Assembly: GCA_024402135.1 (NCBI GenBank)
Contig: JAKSJN010000018.1
Coordinates: 1 to 43,847 of the forward strand
Direction: 5' to 3'
Source of the DNA: Bacteroidales bacterium
GTDB taxonomy: Bacteria > Bacteroidota > Bacteroidia > Bacteroidales > UBA932
Length of the DNA: 43,847 nt
Part shown: positions 30,851 through 37,374 of the stretch, one piece after another
Layout of the letters: the number at the start of each line of letters is the position of its first letter
How positions within the stretch are numbered: position 1 is the first letter of the stretch
The notes under the pieces: model-generated
What the model saw: only the letters and a program-made list of their open reading frames with translations
What the model was told of the DNA's origin: nothing
The model's database searches: none
Made by a program: the position numbers and the translations under genes

Positions 30851-31852
30851 ATGCTGTATTTTGCAAATACCATATATCTTCTGCTCATTCCTCTGGTGCT
30901 TCTCATACCGGTGGGATATGCTGTGCAGAGAAGGTTGAGGCGTAATCGTCTGCGTCGTTTCGGCGACGAGGAACTGGTGCGCCAGCTCATGCCGTCCTAT
31001 TCCGGCACCAAGGGATGGGTAAGGACTATCCTTACTGCCGTTGCCCTGTTCTTCTTCCTGGTCGGACTTGCACGTCCGCAGATCGGAGCCAAGCTAAGTG
31101 AGCATGAAGCACGCGGCGCGGAAATCATGATATGTCTTGACGTATCCAACTCCATGCTTGCCGAGGACTATTCGCCAAATCGACTGGACCGCGCCAAGCT
31201 GGCAATATCACGAATCGTCGATCGTCTCCAGGATGACCGTATCGGTCTTATAGTTTTCGCAGGTTCATCTTTTGTCCAGCTACCTATCACCACCGACTAC
31301 GTGTCGGCGAAGATGTTCCTCAATACAATTGACACACAGTCGGTTCCGATTCAGGGAACTGCTATGGGAGATGCCATCTTCACTGCTCTCAGGAGTTTCA
31401 GCGCCCAGAGTGAGAAAAGTCGTGCGATGATACTTATCACTGACGGAGAAAACCATGAAGACGACGCTGTGGATGCCGCACGGCAGGCAGCAGAGATGGG
31501 AGTGAAGGTATATACCATCGGTGTCGGGTCGGCTCAGGGCCAGCCTATCCCGATGGATGGAGATCTGCTCAAGGACCGTGAAGGCAACATCGTCGTGACC
31601 AGGCTTGACGAGTCGACTCTGCAGCAGGTTGCACAGGCTGGTGGCGGAGCGTATGTCCATGCAGGAAATGAGGAATTCGGACTCAATCCGATAATTGACG
31701 ATATACGAAAGATGGAGGATGAAGAGTTCAACTCCGTAGTCTTCGAGGAATTTGACGAGCAGTATATGTACTTCTTCGCCATCGCATTTGCATTGCTTGT
31801 GCTCGAAATGCTCATAGGTGACCGCAAGTGGAAAAAACAGCTTTTTTCATGA
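30851..31852 (+). CDS. batB: BatB, von Willebrand factor A membrane protein
   Basis: The 333-residue protein is a paralogue of BatA, with helices at about 7-24 and 58-74 and a C-terminal one (about 308-325). The VWA metal site is DVSNS (97-101). TDGENHEDDAVDAARQAAEMG and VYTIGVGS match the BatA pattern, indicating an old tandem duplication. Its TGA stop overlaps the batC start in ATGA, suggesting translational coupling. Confidence 0.93.
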   Translation: MLYFANTIYLLLIPLVLLIPVGYAVQRRLRRNRLRRFGDEELVRQLMPSYSGTKGWVRTILTAVALFFFLVGLARPQIGAKLSEHEARGAEIMICLDVSNSMLAEDYSPNRLDRAKLAISRIVDRLQDDRIGLIVFAGSSFVQLPITTDYVSAKMFLNTIDTQSVPIQGTAMGDAIFTALRSFSAQSEKSRAMILITDGENHEDDAVDAARQAAEMGVKVYTIGVGSAQGQPIPMDGDLLKDREGNIVVTRLDESTLQQVAQAGGGAYVHAGNEEFGLNPIIDDIRKMEDEEFNSVVFEEFDEQYMYFFAIAFALLVLEMLIGDRKWKKQLFS

Positions 31853-32598
31853 AACTCAGATATTTACTGGTAATATTCACGCTCCTCGCCTGTCTGGACC
31901 TCAGTGCCCAGGTGGATCGTCGTGAGGTTCGTTCCGGAAACCGCAGCTTCAAGAAGGAAGTATGGCGTGAAGCGGAGGTCGAGTATAGAAAGGCACAGCT
32001 GAAGGACAGCCTGTCGCTGGCAGCCGGCTATAACCTTGCCAATACTCTGTACCGCCAGGAAGATTACGAAGGTGCTGCAAAGGCCATGGAACCGGTAAAG
32101 GAGGTCGCTGCCGGCAGCTCCGACTATTTCTATAACCTTGGAGACATTGCACTCCAGAAGAAGGACTACCAGGCTGCTGTAGACGCGTTCAAACAGTCCC
32201 TGTTGCTGAATCCGGCGGATCTTGATGCCAAGGAGAATTACATCTACGCCAAGAAGATGCTTGAGAATCAGCAGAATGGCGGAGGTGGAGATAACAACCA
32301 GGACAACAACGACCAGAACCAGGACCAGGACAATCAGGATCAGAACAACGATCAGAACCAGAATCAGGACGACAATCGTAACAACGACGACAACAAGGAT
32401 AACAACAACGATAATAATCAGGACGACAAGGGCGATAACGGTGACGGACAGTCACAGCCACAGGATTCGAAGATCTCTCCTCAGCAGGCGCAGCAGATGC
32501 TCCAGGCCATTCAGGCAAAAGAGAAAGAGACCCAGGATAAGGTGAACAAGGAAAAGGCAGCCCTGCTCAAGTCCCGTCATAAAGAAAAGAACTGGTAA
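31849..32598 (+). CDS. batC: BatC, secreted TPR protein with Asn/Asp/Gln-rich tract
   Basis: The 249-residue product from ATG 31849 has a signal peptide (MKLRYLLVIFTLLACLDLSA) and TPR repeats at about 25-135 (AGYNLANTLYRQEDYEGAAKA; FYNLGDIALQKKDYQAAVDA). A tract of about 60 residues made almost only of Asn, Asp and Gln follows (about 140-203), then a charged C-terminal helix. An upstream in-frame ATG at 31828 lies deep inside batB and would spoil the signal peptide. TPRs suggest binding of the BatA/BatB complex in the periplasm. Confidence 0.9.
   Translation: MKLRYLLVIFTLLACLDLSAQVDRREVRSGNRSFKKEVWREAEVEYRKAQLKDSLSLAAGYNLANTLYRQEDYEGAAKAMEPVKEVAAGSSDYFYNLGDIALQKKDYQAAVDAFKQSLLLNPADLDAKENYIYAKKMLENQQNGGGGDNNQDNNDQNQDQDNQDQNNDQNQNQDDNRNNDDNKDNNNDNNQDDKGDNGDGQSQPQDSKISPQQAQQMLQAIQAKEKETQDKVNKEKAALLKSRHKEKNW
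32262..32460 (+). repeat. Low-complexity Asn/Asp/Gln coding tract in batC
   Basis: The DNA is dominated by AAC, GAC, CAG and GAT codons in irregular short repeats such as GACAACAAC and CAGAACCAG. It encodes an acidic, disordered, polar linker between the TPR domain and the C-terminal helix. Confidence 0.8.
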
Positions 32599-32599
32599 T

Positions 32600-35206
32600 A
32601 TGGGAAAGAAACTGATACTCGCATTGTTTGCGGCATTCGCATGCATCGCAGCCGCAGCCCAGAACACCATACGTGTAGAAGTGCCCGATGTGGTCGCTGC
32701 GGACGAACAGTTCAATGTGACCTTCATCATCGAGGGAGAGAACTCTCCGTCAAGCTTCTCATGGGAGCCGGGAAGTGAATTCCAGCTCGTATGGGGACCG
32801 CAAAAGGGTTCGTCTACTTCAATCTCGATTATCAACGGAAAGCGCACGAGATCGGCTCAGACGACATATACATATGTGCTGATGCCGAAGAAAGCCGGCA
32901 GTTTCGCCATAGCAGCAGCGCATGCCGAGGTCAAGGGCAATTCCATTTCATCATCTCCCAAGAGTATAAATGTCGTAAGCGGAGGCAGCCGCAGCCAGTC
33001 ATCAGGCAGCAGTTCTGCCCAGAACAGCGGCGGCAATGATCCGCGCCAGACAGGAGATATTCCTGCGGACGACCTCTTCATGAGGCTTACTCTCAGCAGG
33101 ACCAGCGTGGTTGTGGGAGAGCCCGTGACAGCGACCCTGAAGCTTTACCACCGTACCAACATCGCTGGTTTCGAGGATGCTCATTTCCCTAGTTTCAACG
33201 GTTTCTGGAGTCAGGAAATCCAGGCTCCACAGAACATCGAGTTCAAGCGTGAGAGCCTCAATGACGTGATATACAACTCTGCCGTCCTCCGCAGCTGGAC
33301 CCTTATCCCGCAGCAGGCCGGAGATATAAAGATCGATCCTGCTGAACTTATCTGCCTGGTCAATGTAAGGGCTCCGTCACGAGGAAACAGCATCTTTGAC
33401 AGCTTCTTCCAGGACGAGTACCGCACAATACGCAAGCGTGTATCCACCAGTGCGGCTACCGTCCATGTCTCCAAGCTTCCTGCCGGCGCTCCAGATTCGT
33501 TCGGAGGCGGTGTGGGCAAGTTCAATATCAGCGCATCCGTCAACAGGGACTCACTCCAGGCACATGATGCGGCATCGCTTACGGTGACCATCACCGGAAG
33601 TGGCAATCTTTCATTGCTTGAGGCGCCTAAGGTAAGTTTCCCGTCGGATTTCGAGGTTTATGATGTCAAGGTGAAGGATGGCGGCAATGGCAAGAGTTTC
33701 GAATATCCGTTCATACCTCGCAGCCATGGAGAGTTCACTATCCCTGCCATTGAATACAGCTTCTACGATATCAGTGCCGGCAAGTATGTTACGGTCAGCA
33801 CCGATCCTATATTGATGAAGGTTGCACGCGGTACCAATACGGGGAACGAGGGTTCCGGCAGCCTGAGCCAGGCAGGAAACGGAGTCATCCGCAAGGATGT
33901 CCGTGACCTGGGTTCCGATATCCGCTACATATCCACCCGACTTCCGCACTTCGCAAAGAAGGGCTCGTTCTTTGTCGGATCTCCATTGTTCATCATACTG
34001 CTCGTCCTCCTGCTCGCTTTTGCTGCAGCTGCGTGGTTCATCATGCGCAGCATGGCCGCAAGACGTGCCGACGTGGTCGGTGCACGTAACAGGGGAGCGG
34101 TCAAGATGGCAGGCAAGCGCCTTGCCCGTGCCGGGGATTATCTCAAGAATGGCCTTCCTACGGCCTTCTACGAGGAACTTCACAAGACTCTGATCGGCTT
34201 CATCTCCGACAAACTCAACATCGATCTTGCCGACATGAGCCGTGACAATATCGCGCAGTCGCTTACTGATGCAGGAGTCAGCTCGGAATTGGCAGAACAG
34301 TTTAACGGACTTCTTGATGCATGCGAATTCGCCCGTTATGCACCTGATTCCGGCAACGACTCTATGAACACCCATTATGAGACTGCGCTTGCAGTCATAT
34401 CGTCAATAGATTCAAGCATGAAAGGAAAAAAATCTGGTTCAGCCAAGGCGGCCGGCGCCATTCTCGCACTCCTGATGGTCATGCCGTGGAATGCCATTGC
34501 CGCCGGATCCGATGATGTTCTCTGGCAGTCAGGATGCGAAGCTTATTCGGCAGGAGACTGGGAAACTGCCCTGCATGACTGGGAAAGTATTTCCGACATG
34601 GGACTCGAATCTCCTGAGCTTTATTATAATATAGGTAACGCCTGGTACAAATCCGGAGATATTGCGCATGCCATTCTCAACTACGAGCGTGCCCTTAAGC
34701 TTGATCCGTCATATGATGACGCACGATTCAACCTTGAGTTTGCAAATGCGAGTGTTCAGGACCGCATCGAGACTGTTCCTGCGTTTTTCCTCAAGCAGTG
34801 GCGGGATGCAATCTCAAGAACCCTGTCATCTGACACCTGGACGGTTCTTTTCCTGATCATGCTGGCAGGAGCACTTGCCGGTCTGCTGACCTTTCTGCTC
34901 GCTTCATCTACCGGAAAGCGAAAGCTGGGCTTCTTCGGAGGCATTGCGCTTGCAATTCTCTCACTCATCTGCATCGACTTCTCAATCGGTCAGAAGAACG
35001 ATTACCGTAGACAGGATTCCGCTATCGTGATGCGTCCGGTTACTTCGGTGAAGAGTTCTCCTAGCGGGGACTCGGCGAAGGACCTGTTCATCCTGCATGA
35101 AGGAACAAAGGTCAAGGTACTTGAATCCGTAAGAGACTGGGATAACATCAGCCTTTCTGATGGACGCCAGGGATGGATACCATCACGTGACATAGAAATC
35201 ATCTGA
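32600..35206 (+). CDS. BatD-BatE fusion protein
   Basis: The 868-residue product joins two proteins usually encoded separately. Residues 1-20 are a signal peptide. An extracytoplasmic BatD region with Ig-like beta domains follows (about 22-455), then a transmembrane helix (about 463-482) and a cytoplasmic helical segment (to about 605). A second hydrophobic stretch AAGAILALLMVMPWNAIAAG (about 615-634) looks like the old BatE signal peptide. After it come TPRs (about 636-720; LYYNIGNAWYKSGDIAHAI), two membrane helices (about 746-768 and 776-797) and a C-terminal SH3-like domain (about 805-868). It starts 1 nt after the batC stop. The frame is open throughout with no sign of a sequencing frameshift. 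Confidence 0.88.
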   Translation: MGKKLILALFAAFACIAAAAQNTIRVEVPDVVAADEQFNVTFIIEGENSPSSFSWEPGSEFQLVWGPQKGSSTSISIINGKRTRSAQTTYTYVLMPKKAGSFAIAAAHAEVKGNSISSSPKSINVVSGGSRSQSSGSSSAQNSGGNDPRQTGDIPADDLFMRLTLSRTSVVVGEPVTATLKLYHRTNIAGFEDAHFPSFNGFWSQEIQAPQNIEFKRESLNDVIYNSAVLRSWTLIPQQAGDIKIDPAELICLVNVRAPSRGNSIFDSFFQDEYRTIRKRVSTSAATVHVSKLPAGAPDSFGGGVGKFNISASVNRDSLQAHDAASLTVTITGSGNLSLLEAPKVSFPSDFEVYDVKVKDGGNGKSFEYPFIPRSHGEFTIPAIEYSFYDISAGKYVTVSTDPILMKVARGTNTGNEGSGSLSQAGNGVIRKDVRDLGSDIRYISTRLPHFAKKGSFFVGSPLFIILLVLLLAFAAAAWFIMRSMAARRADVVGARNRGAVKMAGKRLARAGDYLKNGLPTAFYEELHKTLIGFISDKLNIDLADMSRDNIAQSLTDAGVSSELAEQFNGLLDACEFARYAPDSGNDSMNTHYETALAVISSIDSSMKGKKSGSAKAAGAILALLMVMPWNAIAAGSDDVLWQSGCEAYSAGDWETALHDWESISDMGLESPELYYNIGNAWYKSGDIAHAILNYERALKLDPSYDDARFNLEFANASVQDRIETVPAFFLKQWRDAISRTLSSDTWTVLFLIMLAGALAGLLTFLLASSTGKRKLGFFGGIALAILSLICIDFSIGQKNDYRRQDSAIVMRPVTSVKSSPSGDSAKDLFILHEGTKVKVLESVRDWDNISLSDGRQGWIPSRDIEII

Positions 35207-35211
35207 CAGCC

Positions 35212-37098
35212 ATGTCTATGAAGAAATATCTGCTTATGCCGCTGGTCTTCGCGATCTGCGGCATTTTCTGCGCCAAAGCCCAGACTAAGCCGGTACGGTT
35301 TGCATTCATGACTGACCTCCACTGGTCTGCCTCTCTGACCTCGTCCCAGGCCGCCCTTCATGCCTGTGTCAACGATATCAACTCGCGTAACGATATAGAT
35401 TTCGTTGTCGTAGGCGGAGACCTGACTGATTTCGGTTCTGATTCCGAGATAGCGGATGTAAAGGCTGTCCTCGACCGTCTGCGGCCGAAGGTGTATGTCG
35501 TTGCCGGCAACCACGACGCAAAGTGGTCAGAGAGCGGCTGCAATACTTTCGAGAAGGTCTTCGGTTACTCTCACTTCGAGTTCGAGGAAGGCGGCTGGCG
35601 TTTCCTGGGCTGCAACAGCGGACCGGACATGCGCATGGCTCCTGCCCTGCTGCCGCGAGAGAGCATGCTCTGGCTGGAAGGTCTGGAGGAAGGCAGAAAG
35701 TCGATATTTTTCAATCATTATCCCCAGGACAGCTCTGTCCTTAACTATTTTGATGTTACACGTCAGTTGAAAAAGAAGGACGTCCGCTTCGAAATCGGCG
35801 GCCACTGGCACGTGAATACCGTTCTTGATTATGGAGGAATACCGGCAGTCCTTGGACGTTCAACCCAATCGACGGCAACAGCGGTTCCGGGCTACAATGT
35901 ATTCACCCTGCTCAATGACAATATCTCAGTGTCGGAAGTCCGTATCTATAGTGATGCATGTTCGGTCGAACTCTCTCCATGGTATGAGCACGAACTGGCA
36001 CATGTGGATGACAGAACCGTCTATGATGAACATGGACTTCCGGATGATTATCCCTGGATGAGATACGATGTCAACGACAGTTATCCCCAAGTTCATTCCG
36101 TCTGGTCTTTCCAGGAAGATGCAAATATCGCGGGTGGCTTCGCACACAAGGGGAGCGTGGCATATTATGTCACAACAGAAGGTGCCGTCAAGGCTGTCTC
36201 ATTGAAGGATGGCTCCGAACTCTGGCAATACATGCTTCCGGGAAAAGCCTATTCCACTCCTGCGGTCTCCGGCCGTTTCCTCGTCGTCGGATGTGCTGGC
36301 GGTGGTGTATATGCTCTTGATTCGAGGAAAGGAACCTTGCTTTGGAAAAAGGATACGGAAAAGTCCGTTCTTGGATCACCTGTAATATATAAGAATAAGG
36401 TATATATCGGTGGCTCGGATGGATGCTTCCGCGCTTTGAACCTTAAGGATGGGTCGTCTATCTGGACCTTTACTGATGTCGAAGGGTTCGTCGAGTGCCG
36501 TCCTTTCGTTGATGACGCACAGGTCGTATTCGGTTCATGGGCCGGAAGGATGTATTCTCTTGACCCGGATGATGGACATCTTCAGTGGACATGGAAATGT
36601 GAGAAGTCCTCCAGGATGTATTCGCCTGCGGCATGCTGGCCCGTGAAGGCTGCCGGGCGTATCTTCTTTGCCAATCCGGACAGGTTCGTATATGCTCTTG
36701 ATGCGTCGACCGGCCGTGAAATTGCAAGATTCGAGGGTGCACGCGAGTCTGTCGGCATCTCGGAGGACGGTAAAACCATATACTCTAAATCAATGTTCCA
36801 TCATACTCTCGCGATAGATGCCGCCAGTCTTGCTCTCAAATGGAATGAAGAGAACGGAACCGGTTATGAAATATCTCCGACAGCGATAGCCGAAATAGCT
36901 GGAATGCTTCTCATTCCGACCGACAAAGGCAACCTCATAGCGATGTCGGCGCAGGATGGATCCATTCTCTGGGCTCACAAGATTTCCATCGCCCTGGTCA
37001 ATCCGCTTACGGTCTGGGAAGACAATGCTAGTGTCCTGATACTCAGTTCCACCATGGACGGACGGGTGGAATTGATGAGTCTGGTAAAAACGTTTTGA
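35212..37098 (+). CDS. Secreted metallophosphoesterase with PQQ-type beta-propeller
   Basis: The 628-residue protein has a signal peptide (about 1-24) and a calcineurin-like phosphoesterase domain with all metal motifs: MTDLH (33-37), GGDLTD (68-73), GNHD (99-102), FNHYP (about 168) and GGHWH (about 194-198). A C-terminal PQQ/WD-like propeller (about 295-628) has repeats such as DGSELWQ, KGTLLWKK, DGSSIWTF and DGHLQWTW. Substrate is unknown. The ATG at 35212 is 5 nt after batDE; an in-frame ATG at 35218 (MKKYLL) is equally possible. The tight spacing puts it in the bat transcript, although I do not know it as a standard bat component. Confidence 0.88.
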   Translation: MSMKKYLLMPLVFAICGIFCAKAQTKPVRFAFMTDLHWSASLTSSQAALHACVNDINSRNDIDFVVVGGDLTDFGSDSEIADVKAVLDRLRPKVYVVAGNHDAKWSESGCNTFEKVFGYSHFEFEEGGWRFLGCNSGPDMRMAPALLPRESMLWLEGLEEGRKSIFFNHYPQDSSVLNYFDVTRQLKKKDVRFEIGGHWHVNTVLDYGGIPAVLGRSTQSTATAVPGYNVFTLLNDNISVSEVRIYSDACSVELSPWYEHELAHVDDRTVYDEHGLPDDYPWMRYDVNDSYPQVHSVWSFQEDANIAGGFAHKGSVAYYVTTEGAVKAVSLKDGSELWQYMLPGKAYSTPAVSGRFLVVGCAGGGVYALDSRKGTLLWKKDTEKSVLGSPVIYKNKVYIGGSDGCFRALNLKDGSSIWTFTDVEGFVECRPFVDDAQVVFGSWAGRMYSLDPDDGHLQWTWKCEKSSRMYSPAACWPVKAAGRIFFANPDRFVYALDASTGREIARFEGARESVGISEDGKTIYSKSMFHHTLAIDAASLALKWNEENGTGYEISPTAIAEIAGMLLIPTDKGNLIAMSAQDGSILWAHKISIALVNPLTVWEDNASVLILSSTMDGRVELMSLVKTF

Positions 37099-37374
37099 GT
37101 TCGGAAATGTGAATTTTTCTTTAATTTTTGCAACAAATCGATGGGAAAATGCATCTTTTCAACGATTAGATAGCTTTTGAGCGCATTGAAACGTACATAT
37201 ATTTGAAAAAATATATTGCAAATATGCTTTTTGATGCATAACTTTGTGCATTGATTATTGTGCCCATACTGTGAGGTATTGTGTCCGAACGGGAATGAAG
37301 GCCGTAATCGATGCTTGTTACAGCGAGAAACAAATACTAATTATAGTTTAACTTTTTTTTAATTTTTAATGTTT
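37099..37374 (+). promoter_or_regulatory. Long A+T-rich promoter region with two -33/-7 candidates
   Basis: No gene is seen in this 276-nt gap. It holds TTTG (37176-37179), 18 nt, TATATTTG (37198-37205), and ATTG (37215-37218), 20 nt, TAACTTTG (37239-37246). The second gives a leader of about 120 nt ending in a very T/A-rich stretch before the ATG, which fits Bacteroidota ribosome sites. An ATATTTG/CAAATAT inverted repeat (37199-37205 and 37219-37225) overlaps both promoters and could be an operator. Confidence 0.6.

Noticed and set aside
31828-31848. Upstream start for batC giving seven extra residues
   Set aside because: It lies inside batB and would place charged and aromatic residues ahead of a good signal peptide; the ATGA overlap at 31849 is the typical coupled start.
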